Origin: Pelargonium nanum
Taxonomy: Eukaryota > Streptophyta > Magnoliopsida > Geraniales > Geraniaceae
Direction: 5' to 3'
Assembly (NCBI GenBank): GCA_036897485.1
Contig: JAYMTF010000149.1
Span: forward strand, 1-49,618
DNA length: 49,618 bases
The notes below the pieces were generated by a model that saw only the letters and a list, made by a program, of their open reading frames with translations, searched no databases and had not been told where the DNA came from. A program made the translations under genes and the position numbers. The first letter of the stretch is position 1; each line of letters starts with the position of its first letter. Shown in pieces: positions 11,440-22,211 of the stretch.

Positions 11440-13310
11440 AGAAACTTTCCTCTTTTTTACTCTTTTTTTTCCTTAAAAAATTCTATAAATATATTCTCTC
11501 TACAGAGTGACATGAAATTTTACATGTCGAACTAAAATATATTTTTTATACAAAGTAACATGGAATTTTACGTGTCGAACTAAATGTTGATATTCTTTCT
11601 TTAATGATTCATATATTTATTGAAAAAATAAATAGTGGCATCTAACTCCTTCAAAGTGACATGATATCGTAACATTTCAAACGGTTTCATCATATCTTGA
11701 GATTTATAAGATACTTTTTGAAAAATATCTGTTCTTGTTTAAAAGATTGTCAAACATCGACAGAAGTTTATACATGTAAGTAAAAGAAAGAACAAGTCCC
11801 TCTCCAACTTTGTGGAGAGTGGTTTGGCCAAAGACGAGGTTGTTACTTCGTCATTTGTATATAAACTTCTTTCTCTTCTCCTTCATACAAACATAGTAAG
11901 TGGGAAGCTATAGAGGTGGGATAAAGTATTAAAAATGGCCATAATATCCGGGATAAGAAAATGGTATAAAGAGCTCGACACACCGCAAAATTTAGGGGCA
12001 AGAGCAAGATGAGTGAGGCCTTGTACGATGAAGAGCAATAAAATGCAAGAGATGCATTCTTATTCAACTCAATCAAAACTATCAATTGAAAATTTTTAAA
12101 ATACATCTTCAAACGAATGAATTTCGATCTTTTCCCAAGATAACTTACGGGAAGCATAAGGGGGCAATATGAATATGTGATGTAAGCTACATGAAGGAAA
12201 ATGACAAAATTTGTCACTACTACGAAATTCAACTTAGACAAGGAGAACTTGAGTGCCTCGAGAGGAAGAGGACTCGCGAGGAAATAACTAAGCAAGGAGG
12301 GAAAGTTTCTCCCCAAGAGTAAGCAACACAAACCAAGGTCACCCAAGTCGCTTAAACGTCCTTAGATAAACATTTTAGTAGATTTTAATATATGCTATGA
12401 GAACAAACTATATTCGGGAACATCAAATGTGAAATTTAAATATTGAGGAAATGAAGTTTCAATGCTTTTATAGAATAATGTTACACTCAGTTGATAATCC
12501 ACCAAGTTGAAACTCCTTAACATGCAAGTTGGGCTAATATATGGGAACATAGTTTCAATCGTTATCTCCATAAACAAGAGGCTAACATGTCACAAGGTTC
12601 TCTTTTATACTCGGTCTTTAGAATAAGCTCCGGAGATCCTCGCTCCGACGATTCGTCATTAAAACTCGCCATCTTGGTAGGACAATAGGGCGATATCTAA
12701 ATTGGTAGGCGCTATACTCTACCCCCACGATGCTAGAAAGACATACAAGAGTTGTCAATATCATTTGGCACATGCGGACGACGCACCCAGAAGACTAAAA
12801 CACAAGCGTTCAAACAATATTTGAAGTGGACCTCGCGTCACCAACCACTAACCACACAATGACACGTAACGAGTTTGATTTATTAATTCAAATATCCCCT
12901 TATTGGTAAAATAATTAGATCTCATTCTTTCCATTTTCCTTACATTAAGACTATCTCTTTGTATATTTAATACTAATGTATTTTTCTAGCGAGATGTGGT
13001 TCAAATTCCTCAAAGTAGATTCGTACTCTCATGAATGAAACAGATTCTCGGACACACACCGGATCTCCCGCTAACCTTGTGCTATCCTTATGCAACTCCA
13101 TTCTTAAGAGCCCAAGCCTCCAACTCGAACCATGTGACCCCATATTTTGAATATTTCCAAGATAACTACCCTTACACATGAACAAGAAGACGACAATTTC
13201 TACTGTCCTCGTTTGACCCGTTCCAAAAATAAAAAGAATCGATGTTTAGGAAATAAGTAAATCCTCATTTTCGGACCCATGGGAATACATTCAAGGAAGA
13301 AGATAAGGCC
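11440..13310. other. Intergenic block between divergent PCFS4 and RPF2; decayed repeats
   Basis: No supported gene. The left end is the PCFS4 promoter and holds the 48-bp repeat. 11940-12350 and 12600-12850 have higher GC than the flanks and broken open frames, including a 167-codon minus frame at 11843-12346 that is hydrophobic with no recognisable domain. 12960-13190 contains a GGTTCAAATTCC phrase of the kind seen in dispersed plant repeats. I read the block as transposable-element debris, with no family assigned. Confidence 0.4.
11504..11680. repeat. 48-bp diverged tandem repeat (about 2-3 units)
   Basis: GAGTGACATGAAATTTTACA near 11505 recurs 48 bp later as a near-identical AAGTAACATGGAATTTTACG, both followed by TGTCGAACTAAA. 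A third weaker copy begins AAAGTGACATGATAT near 11653. It lies just upstream of the inferred PCFS4 transcription start. No function is evident. Confidence 0.6.
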
Positions 13311-13318
13311 TAGTGTAT

Positions 13319-13446
13319 TGGGCTTTGAAGAGATAGCCTCAGTCAAGCCCATATTTCAAGCCCAAAATCAGACTCTCAACGAGTCAAAACCAGCTCGAAC
13401 AAAACCTAGAAGGTGGGTTCAGCAATTGGGACGATCAAAACCCTAA
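13319..13446 (+). promoter_or_regulatory. Site II cluster and telo-box upstream of RPF2
   Basis: Three site II cores (TGGGCY or its complement) lie at 13319-13324, 13346-13351 and 13359-13364. The telo-box AAACCCTAA lies at 13438-13446, followed by a second related CCTAAACCCC. In plants the combination of site II elements (bound by TCP factors) with telo-boxes marks promoters of ribosomal-protein and ribosome-biogenesis genes. RPF2 begins at 13583, so placement and gene function agree. Confidence 0.75.
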
Positions 13447-13582
13447 CCTAAACCCCATCGCTTCACAGCACATCTCCACAGTCTCCTCCTCAAATCTCCA
13501 TAACTGGTACGCTTCTTCTCTCGCCATTTTCACTCTCATACACTTCTGTGCCTGACCTGCGTTTCTGGTTTCAGCTACAATC

Positions 13583-15770
13583 ATGTTGAAACCAGAGTGG
13601 AAAGTGAAAACTCCCCAGAGTGGAAGAGCTAGGCGCGAGCTCGATAAACGAGCTCCAAAAATCGTAAGTTCCTATCAATTTAGCTTCTTTATCGAGAAAG
13701 TAATTGAGGGTTCCTATAAATTTAGCTTCTTTTCTCGAGAAAATAATGGAAAGGGTAAATTTTCTCAGGTCGAGACTCGGAAGAAGACGCTGATATTGCA
13801 AGGTACAAAAGGTAGTGCCGTGTTGAATTCAGTACTAACCGAGTTAACTCACCTTAAGAAAGATAGTTGCATAAGGTACACTCGCAGGAACGACAATATC
13901 AGGCCGTTTGAGAGTGGAGGTGAAGTTTCGCTCGAGTTCTTTTCTCAAAAAACTGATTGCAGCATGTTTGTGGTAAGTTCAAAACCTTCACATTTGTTAT
14001 AAATTTTGTTAATTTTGATTTGTTTCTGCTTGCTGAATCTGAATGCATTTTTTAATATGTTGTGAATTTTGATTTTGTTGTGTTGCTTGTTCAACTGAGC
14101 TCTGTGTTGGGTATTTTGTTTGTAAATTTCTTTTTATATCGCTATGATCATTCTTCGACCCCAAAACTATGAGATACTTCTCCATGGAGTTTAATGTTGA
14201 TTAGGAATCGAACATCATATGGAAATAGTGCTATTGGTTGTTGGCCTAGAGGATCATGATATAGTTCCAAAATGTTATAAAAGATCAACTTATCAGTTTT
14301 TGTCTTTCGGTTTTCCTCGCTATCGCTGAAATCATGTACTAGGTTTGTTGTGTGGTAAGTCGGTTCCTTTTATCTTAATATAGCCTTTCCAATTAATCAT
14401 GGCTGGAATGCTTACTTTGACCAGTTAGATTCTGTTTACGTGTTGAAATATTGGGTGGCGTTTGTATTTGAATTTTTGTTCAGGAACGGGAATTAAGAAT
14501 GAGAATGGGAATGGGAATGAGATTTTCATTGATCATGTTTGGATTATGATTTTTTGGTCATGAAAATGACTATGGAATTCCCATCCCTATTCCTTTTTTA
14601 AAATCCAAATGTTACCTTAGTTGCATGCGTGTTGATTTTGAATGCAACTTTGAGCTATTGATAATAGAGTATGAAGGTGATGTGGGTTTCTTTCTTTTCT
14701 TTTCCTGCAGTGGTGTTTATATTAAGTTTGTTGTTTGGTATCTACTTTTGCAGTTTGGTTCACACTCAAAGAAGCGGCCTGATAACCTTGTTATTGGCCG
14801 GACATATGATCACCACATCTATGATCTTGTAGAGGTTGGGGTGGAAAATTTTAAACCGATGGACACATTCAAATATGATAAGAAACTAGCTCCACGTGCT
14901 GGGACAAAGCCTTTCATTTGTTTTATAGGAGAAGGATTTGAGAATGTCGAAGAGCTCAAACATTTGAAGGAAGTTTTGCTTGACCTGTTACGTGGAGAGG
15001 TGTGTCTCTGCGACCATTTTTATTTTCTTTTTGTCTTATTTTCTTTGAAAGAAGTAAACCGAATGGGTTTTAATTGTGCAGGTTGTGGAAAATATAAATC
15101 TTTCCGGAGTAGACCGTGCTTATATATGTACAGCTGTATCTTCCAACAAAGTGTTTCTCACTCACTGTGCGCTGCGGCTAAAAAAGTCCGGTACGATAGT
15201 CCCAAGGATGGAACTAGTAGAAGTCGGACCATCCATGGATCTGGTAGTTCGAAGACACAGGCTTCCTAATGAAGATTTAAGGAAAGAAGCCATGAAAACG
15301 TCCAAGGATAAGCCTAAGAAGAAGGTTGGTGGACTAAATCACCTTGCTTTCTTTATTATGAATGTAGTGAATTGTTTCTAATGCAACTACTCTCTATTGC
15401 TTGCAGGAGAAAAACGTTAGCTCTGATTTAATAGAGGGGAAGATTGGGAAGATTTATATTCCAGATCAGAAGGTAAAAACGAAGACATCTCGTATTTGCA
15501 TTTAGTAATTATTGCATCAAATTATAGACTACTCACTCCTCCATGATTCACATTTTCTGAGTACTTGATAGTTTCCTCATTTCATAATCAAATATTGCTG
15601 TCATTTTCGTTTGTTTGCCATGAATTTTTCATCTAATTATTTGTTGTGATTAGGTTGGAGAAACGATGCTCCCTGACAAGTCTAAAGGTTTGAAAAGAGA
15701 ACGCCGAGAAGCTAAGATGAAAAAACACGAAGAGCATTCATCAAAAAAGCAAAAGGGAGATTCCGAGTAA
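13583..15770 (+). CDS. RPF2: Ribosome production factor 2 (Brix-domain protein RPF2)
   Basis: Nucleolar assembly factor that, with RRS1, brings the 5S RNP (5S rRNA, uL18, uL5) into pre-60S particles. Exons 13583-13663, 13769-13972, 14754-14999, 15082-15324, 15407-15472 and 15654-15770 are all phase 0 and give 318 aa, the family's usual size of about 310-320 aa. The Brix domain runs from about residue 28 (KKTLILQGTKGSAVLNSVL) through IRYTRRNDNIRPFESGGEVS, KKRPDNLVIGRTYDHH, PFICFIGEGFENV, DRAYICTAVSSNKVFLTHCA and SGTIVPRMELVEVGPSMDL. The C-terminal tail after about residue 255 is Lys-rich and ends KKHEEHSSKKQKGDSE, as expected for a nucleolar protein. The start ATG is preceded by ribosome-biogenesis promoter motifs. 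Intron 2 carries a MITE. The gene converges on HsfA3. Confidence 0.95.
14451..14620. mobile_element. Tourist/Harbinger-like MITE, copy 1 (RPF2 intron 2)
   Basis: A 170-bp element with imperfect terminal inverted repeats (GGTGGCGTTTG at the left, complement of CAAATGTTACC at the right), flanked by TTG and TTA. That fits a TTA target duplication with one change. The interior carries GGGAATGGGAATGAGATTTT and CATGTTTGGATTATGA, also present in the copy at 22951-23127 in CTR1. It is non-coding and non-autonomous. Confidence 0.75.
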
Positions 15771-16286
15771 TGTGCTGTTTATGCTGGTTTGCGTCATGTT
15801 TGACTTTATGTTTAGGCATTTTTGGTAGTAAGGCAAAATAGATACAAGTTGTATGAGATGTATTTTCCCGGTTACAAGGTATTGTTGCCCTTTGCATCTT
15901 TCCTAGGCATTAAACATTTTTTATCCTAAATTGTACTTGAACAGTGAAAAGACGAATATACTTGCTGATCTTTGAACTGTTATACAATCTTCCATGTGGG
16001 ATCAAAGATTGCTATGCAATCTACTTGATCATATGTATTGTTTGAAGAAAATGGAGAAAGAAAGGGAAAAAAAATTGAACGTTGCAGTTCAACTTCAACG
16101 AATGCTCCAGGTTTCAAGTGCATTTACTTAGCAGAGGCTAAAAACTACCCTGAGAAGTAGTGTCTCATTGATCACTAGAATTTGTAAGTGCATACACTTC
16201 TCAAATGCTAGTGTCTCATTCTCGCAAAATCTGTAGATTGTAGCATCAAACCAAAGATCGAAGAGGTCTGTTCTCTCATCAAGAGA

Positions 16287-16392
16287 GCTGCATGATTGTG
16301 TTCTTGTTCTTGATAGCTGGTTTTGAAGCTGCATGATTGTGTTCTTGTTTTTTATGGCTGGTTTTGAAGCTGCATGATTGTGTTTGGCCATT
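16287..16392. repeat. 41-bp tandem repeat, about 2.5 copies
   Basis: GCTGCATGATTGTGTTCTTG starts at 16287 and again at 16328. A third start at 16369 is cut short after GCTGCATGATTGTGTT. The units are 41 bp apart and nearly identical, so the duplication is recent. It lies in the convergent region between the RPF2 and HsfA3 3' ends. Confidence 0.85.
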
Positions 16393-16448
16393 GTGAAACT
16401 CAGTCTGTCAGTCAGGACCTGCAAAAAGTGACAAGTCATGGTGAGAGA

Positions 16449-16469
16449 GATAAGATAAGATAAGATAAC
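16449..16469. repeat. (GATAA)n short repeat
   Basis: Four consecutive GATAA units in the intergenic region just beyond the 41-bp tandem repeat. A simple-sequence tract, likely length-variable. Confidence 0.7.
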
Positions 16470-16604
16470 ACCAGTCTAAAACTGGAAGCTGTTTTGTTAA
16501 AAGAATATGCTGCAAAAACAAAAGTAGGAGGAGGTTTAAATTTATAAAATGACAAAAATTCACATTTAAATTTTAAATAATAATTTCTTTTCCAATGAAT
16601 ATAT

Positions 16605-16859
16605 TTGATAAGTATGATCAGCCACATATATGAAGAAGTTGATAAAACTAAAGAACATCAACATTTCAGTCATGAACAAACTATTGAATACAACATGGTG
16701 AAGGATGTGTATAAATGTATCCTTAAACCAGCACAAATACCCAATGACAAACAAGAGATGGTCAACATGCTAAATCTTGAATTGAAGTATATTGTCTATG
16801 AAAAAGAGAGTGAGATAAATAACTTGAGTGAAGCTATTACTCACATGATTCATGAATAG
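16605..16859 (+). CDS. Unrecognised 84-codon open frame
   Basis: An ATG-initiated hydrophilic frame in the RPF2-HsfA3 intergenic region. The peptide is rich in Glu, Lys, Met and His, with no signal peptide, membrane segment or domain that I recognise. There is no clear promoter or splice context. It could be a decayed gene or element fragment, or chance. It is listed only because its composition is more protein-like than that of neighbouring frames. Confidence 0.15.
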   Translation: MISMISHIYEEVDKTKEHQHFSHEQTIEYNMVKDVYKCILKPAQIPNDKQEMVNMLNLELKYIVYEKESEINNLSEAITHMIHE

Positions 16860-17621
16860 AGAGTTCATTGCAACAAGAAAGGAGTTCATAGCAATCCAGG
16901 ATATTATATATAAGAAAAATCTTGCCGCGTGTCTTTAAGTACACACTAAATGACATTATTCGCTAAAACGACACCTAGATGTTCATATGAAGTGGACCGT
17001 GCAATTTAACGCACAATCAATGATCATGAAGTTAACACGTCAGAACATATCATTTAACATGCATTTAAGAACATGCACCTAAGTATAAAAATAAGAAGAA
17101 AAGAAGATATCACAACAATTCTAAGGTCACAAGAGTCTCATAAAAAGAACACAATTGCAGGACAAAAAGGAGTATATGAGTATATCCATCCAATAAAATG
17201 GCTTACCACAAGTATATAGACTCTGAGGGCAGGAAGTGCAGCAGCAACTAAAATCTTGACAAAGTTACAGGTGACATAAATCCTGCAGTCATAACTTGAA
17301 AGTATAGTTACTTATCGGCGAAAAAACAGTGCATGATTGCTGATACAACAAATGATACGCGCAACGAAAATAAAGGAAAACAATATAAGAACATATAGGT
17401 TGAATCTACCAGAACTAGCTGATAAAGGAAACTACTGAAGTTCAAAATGGAAACTAACCGAAGTCCAAAGAAAACATGGACTAGAATTAGAAGCTGATGA
17501 ATAAAAAATGATCAAAGCCAATAACCGAATGAATATATTTCATCAATAAAGTGTCCAATGAGTAGAAATTAAGAGATAACTAAGATCCATAAGGGCAGCA
17601 GGCAAAGATGCAACTGGAGCC

Positions 17622-19939
17622 TTATGGATTCTTAGATATATAATCTTTTGGCTCGCCAGTTTTACTATCAAGCTCGTCGAGAGGTGGCTCCATAGCTTGC
17701 CAGTCATCAGTTCCCGAACCTCCTGCTGCCTGTGGCAACGCTAAATCCCATACATCTGATAGCCTCTCCGTCATTCCCAACTCTGGCACATCATAGTTGA
17801 CAACATTGCCCCACAACTCGTTGATAGAATTGGACGCTCCAGCATTGGCATCAAAACCCGTACTCCATATATTCTCGAGGTTAGAGACTCTTCCAAACCC
17901 TGGAGATGAGAATTCGGGAAAGTTTTTCTCTTTCACAAATTCATCCGGGAAAGAAACGAAATAGTCAGGACTAATCTCTTGTTGCGGGTTCATTACTTCC
18001 TTCCCTCGTAGAAAGGGCTCTTCGGTTCCCATAACTGATACCTGCTCTCCCAATTGCTGTTGGGTTCTGATGTATCCATGTGCTGCTCTTTGCTCATCAT
18101 CTGATGTAATGTTCTCATATTGGCTCGACGCGCTGTCCATTCCTAAATCCAGTTTCCCAACCATACCTTCTAAGAGACGATCAGGGGCTTGCTCAGCGGG
18201 AAATAGATTTGGATCCTCAACTGCAGATGATATATTAAAATTTCTCCATTCAGGTATGTGCTTCACAATCTGTCCTTCAGAGGAGTCGGGTTTAGCCATC
18301 TCCGGTTGCTGCTTCACAAACTTTCTTCTCATTCTTGGGGAACCAATTTCCTTCTTCTGCTGAAGTCGAGCCAAAAAAGACGGGTTTTGAAGCAACTTTG
18401 CCAGGAAGGAAACCATTTGCTTCTGCCTCCCTTCTGCAGCCTGGAGCCTCTGATTCACTGCTTCCACATGTTGAACCGTTCCGCGATTCTGCTGCTGCAA
18501 CTCCACAACTTCCTGCATCAACATACACCTCTCCTTCCTCAAACTCTCAATCTCACCTTCCATTTCAGCAGAAACTCCAATATAGCTCCCGACTTGTTGG
18601 GACTGAGGCGCCTTGCGCCTCTGGATAGTCTTCAACAGATGCTTCTTCCCCCGCCGAAAAGCTTCATTTGCAAACTCCCACCTGTCAGTATCAATCTTGC
18701 GGAAACCCTGAATACAGTATCCAAATACAGAATGTTAAAAAGCTAAACCCGACAGTTGAAACAACATATAGAGAGAAGTGCATCACACTACATGGATAAT
18801 CTAGGAACAAGGAAATCAGCTTCCCTAAACATCAAAATAAGGAGTCAGAATATAAGATAACAAGGCCATATGGTACAAACAGCATGTATTCTGATAGAAT
18901 AACCGGAAATTCTACCTGCAGAGGATGGAACTCCCCACTCCAATACACGCTCGGAGAGGAAGATAGTGCTTTGGTCAGCACTCAGCAGGATGAAGAAACC
19001 TAATAGTTTTCTTATATCCACTTTACTAAATCTCAAAAACCGAAAGATTCATTTTCAAACGCCACGACACATACATTCCTTAAAAGAAAAACCAGTCATT
19101 TCCAAGTACTTCAAAGCATATAAAACATTAACTCCCAAATTAACAACAAATTTGTTAAGGATACATCAGCAAGCCCTTCACAGTCCAGAAAGCTATAGCA
19201 CAGTCATCAAATAACATCACATGAACAGCAATTTCCATAAGTTATTAACCTGTAGTATTCACAAAAATTACACAAGAGCATGAACAAATGCAAGAATTTT
19301 TCAGATTCCATATATATATATATATTTACAACAACCAACAGTTACATGATAATGTACATCAGCAACATCTACACAAATACAAAAAAAATCATCAAACAAC
19401 AATACCTACAAACAAAAGGAAAATTACAAGGATTAGCAATTTGCAGAAAGAAACACAAGAACAAAAACAAAAAGAAAAAAGGTTTACATACAGATCACAC
19501 CAGCCAATACAGGCCGTGTTTCTGCGATACCCACATAAGTATTAAGCTGCCGGACAAAACTGGAGAAATTGTTGTGCTTGAAATTCCGAGGAAGTACAAG
19601 CCTCGCGAACTCCATCGGATCCCAAACCACGAAGCTCTCGCCGGCCGGCGCCCACGAAATAATCGGGTCCAAAACCCGATCGTCGACCAAATCAAACGTC
19701 TTGGACAAAAATGGCGGAATCGGATTGCTCTGCAAGCACTCAAGAGGCTGGGGCTGAATCCCCCCGATATTCTCCGGTTCTTCTCTGGTAGCCGCCGCCG
19801 GAGCCATTTCTCCAACTGGGATTGGTTTCAAATCAAACGCATCCATGGAAAAAGCTCCGAATTCCAAGGACGGAGAGACCGAGAAAGACCCAGATGGGAA
19901 AGGAGGTGAATTCGAGTAAAGTTCGTCATCAGAATCCAT
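17622..19939 (-). CDS. HSFA3: Heat stress transcription factor, class A3
   Basis: Trimeric nuclear activator that binds heat shock elements. HsfA3 acts downstream of DREB2A in heat and drought responses. Exons 19535-19939 and 17622-18707 give 496 aa, close to tomato HsfA3 as I recall it and longer than the Arabidopsis protein. The winged-helix DNA-binding domain spans about residues 75-168, from [13 protein letters not shown] through [18 protein letters not shown] to [17 protein letters not shown]. It is split by the family-conserved intron directly after NTY. The HR-A/B coiled coil lies at about 185-247, with the class A-type extended spacing. A basic NLS (RMRRKF) is near 261-266. The C-terminal half has acidic segments around Trp289, 416, 434, 455 and 471, the Trp-containing activation motifs characteristic of A3. 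No classical C-terminal LxxLL-like export signal is obvious. The start is the first in-frame ATG; the frame is open upstream but without another ATG. Confidence 0.9.
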
Positions 19940-20111
19940 GGGTCGAGCTCGAAAAAACCGAGAGAAGATCAGAAGAAGCAGAGAGGGTTGTGTGGAGAAG
20001 TGCACACCAAGTGTTCGAGAAAAGTCTTAAAAGAGAAGAAAGGCGGTTTGTGAGGATTGGTGGGGTTGTTAGCGACAAGTTGCGATGGAGATTTAAGAAG
20101 GAACAGTCGTC

Positions 20112-20117
20112 ACCGAC
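20112..20117. promoter_or_regulatory. DRE/CRT core upstream of HsfA3
   Basis: ACCGAC, the dehydration-responsive element core bound by DREB factors, lies 173 bp upstream of the HsfA3 start codon. Arabidopsis HsfA3 is a direct DREB2A target, so the site is plausible. A single hexamer can be chance, and it might fall within the leader instead of the promoter. Confidence 0.4.
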
Positions 20118-20159
20118 CTTTCAGGACGTTTCCTGGCAGTTAGGCTCATGAAGATCTGA

Positions 20160-21290
20160 CATTTATTGGGACCCACTTTTTGCCCAGATATTTTTGTCTC
20201 TTGGATCTCGTTTCTCTGAAACTTGGGAACGAAGCTAAAACGACAAATGATTGGCCATTAGCGAAACTTTGGGGACTGCCCAATCGGAGACGAGAGAGAG
20301 CTTAATGGACAGCTGTTGTGATGTCAACACAAATGGCGATTTTTTGTGGTTTCAGGTGTTCATGGTTTCGAGATTGGGTCCAGAACACATCCGACAAAAC
20401 TTAGTAAATTCAATTATTTTTAAAAAATATCGTGGTGTATGTCTCGGGATTACTTCACTGTTTCAAAGATTTTTTCACCACATTTGGTCACGTTACTTCA
20501 TTTCAATTCTGGTTGAAAGTATCTAATTTGAGCGTAGCTCTGTTGCAAATTTTGAATCGATTTTCATTACAAGATATGTGAGTTTGTCGAGCTCAACTCA
20601 AATATTGATTTATTATACCGTATAATCTAAACCCAATTCGGGTTCTAAGTATCTAATTTGACTATTACTACTAAAGAACACGGGTTGCAAATTTTGAGTC
20701 TAATTCTTATTACAAAATACGCGGATATGTCCAACTCATCTAGAAGTTAACCGATATATTTTGTGCAATCCAATCCCGCAAAAAGTACAAGTCAAATTTC
20801 ATGTGCTCGTGAAAACCAATTCAGTTATAATCTTTGTCCTAGAGACTCGAATTCAATATCTCACGACTAAAGCAATAACGTACTAACCCGTGCCCCCAAG
20901 TGGTTGGTAAGTCACACTTTTACACCATTTCTGTTGGCTGAGAGAACAATGCTCACAAGCAAAATATTGTATGTTGTTAAAGATTGTACACGGAGGTTCA
21001 TAGTCATCTAAAAGACCACTTTCAAGTTGTTACTGTCCCAAATATTTTTCAATTCAAGCGACAATCCACAGTTTCTTAGGTACAAACCTCTGATCAGTAA
21101 AGTATGACAATAAGAAATCCTTAAATTTTACAAAACAGTCGATGGTTTGACAGGCCAGTAAAGCTCTTCTCACTAAAATACATTATCCTAATTACATATT
21201 TTTACATGCAAAAACTGATATATTGAATTATACACTTATCCATAAGTTAAAAGAATTGCTTGAAACAAACAATACTTTTGTTAGAAGGAC
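20160..21290. other. Intergenic region HsfA3 promoter / CTR1 3' side
   Basis: AT-rich, no gene supported. The left end is the HsfA3 promoter. 20570-20760 repeats the phrases GTATCTAATTTGA, GCAAATTTTGA and ATTACAA in two nearby blocks about 125 bp apart, a diverged local duplication. The region around 20850-20930 resembles decayed dispersed repeat sequence. Confidence 0.4.
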
Positions 21291-21299
21291 CTACAAATG

Positions 21300-22211
21300 C
21301 AGACGTCGATGTGTGAGCTATAACAGCGAGTACTCCTTATTGGCGGAGATAACATAAATATACAGCGAAGACCCTGCAATCAATAACACAAGGTCTGATT
21401 CAGTATCAGGATTTTGAATATACAACATACCTTGAGCTTGGATAATAGATATATACGTGAAAAAGATTCATACAAAACCCATAAAGGGTGTTTCTACAAC
21501 TGCTACACATTCCTTAGATTGAAGTCTTTATATACAGCAAATAAGGAATGAGCATAAAATCCCATGAAACCTTACCGTGATTAGATATATTGAAAATAAC
21601 CCGCAATACATGTCAAGTGCAATGTCAATGTCATTGACATAACTAGGAAGTCGGCGTGATTTGGACACAGGTGCTAGTATAGGGCGGATAGCATGGTGGC
21701 TTAAGCGGATATCATCATGTACTTTTTGATACCCATTTAGATGGCAAAAATTTTGAATGTAAAAAGAAATCTAGTATCCTCTGGTCACCACTTGGCTTAT
21801 CCAGGTAGATCAGGTCAGAACGCAATATGGGATGTGTAATAATTTTAACTTTGTCCACCTTACTAATCCTTAATGAAGTTATTATTCATAATAATAATAA
21901 TAATAAATAAATAAACTAGGAAGTAAATTACGTAGTTTCAGACGATTTCTCATCAACGAGGGGATTTTTGTATGAAAAAAAATGCCAAGCATCAAAATTT
22001 TGCCCATGGTTTCAGGTATAGGAAACGTAATTCATTCTAATTGGTCGGAGTACAACTCAAACTTATCATGAGAGAAATTGAAAAGTTCATAAGGGCACAC
22101 ACCTGAAGATTATCTTCACAGCGAGAATCCTGCCAGACATCAATGGAAAAAGAATGATGTATTATGTGCACAAAAAAGAGCTCTCCGGTATTCCCACCCC
22201 ATTTAGGTAAG
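21300..22211 (-). other. Probable CTR1 3'-UTR region
   Basis: Downstream of the CTR1 stop. On the minus strand there is a good splice-donor-like TTCAG|GTGTGTG at plus 22103/22102, about 110 nt after the stop, and an acceptor-like TTGATTGCAG near 21374. A spliced 3'-UTR is therefore possible. An ATT/AAT microsatellite lies near 21885-21910. No other gene is seen. Confidence 0.3.

Larger units (their letters stand above)
15960..17600. other. Convergent intergenic region RPF2 / HsfA3
   Basis: Contains the RPF2 3' end, the 41-bp and GATAA repeats, the weak frame at 16605-16859, and AT-rich DNA that probably includes the HsfA3 3'-UTR next to 17622. No RNA gene or further protein gene is visible. 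Confidence 0.5.

Noticed and set aside
11843..12346. 167-codon minus-strand frame, hydrophobic
   Set aside because: No domain and no splice or promoter context. The region has the composition of decayed repeats, and the hydrophobicity follows from AT-rich antisense reading.
13005..13020. GGTTCAAATTCC resembling a tRNA B box
   Set aside because: No A box at the required spacing and no cloverleaf, so neither a tRNA gene nor a SINE can be supported.
18070..18746. Several plus-strand frames of 97-162 codons opposite HsfA3
   Set aside because: They are antisense shadows of the HsfA3 second exon, whose minus-strand product is clearly recognisable.
20208..20235. TTTCTCTGAAACTTGGGAAC as a heat shock element upstream of HsfA3
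   Set aside because: The TTC and GAA units are separated by three bases where the nTTCnnGAAn register needs two, so it does not meet the consensus.
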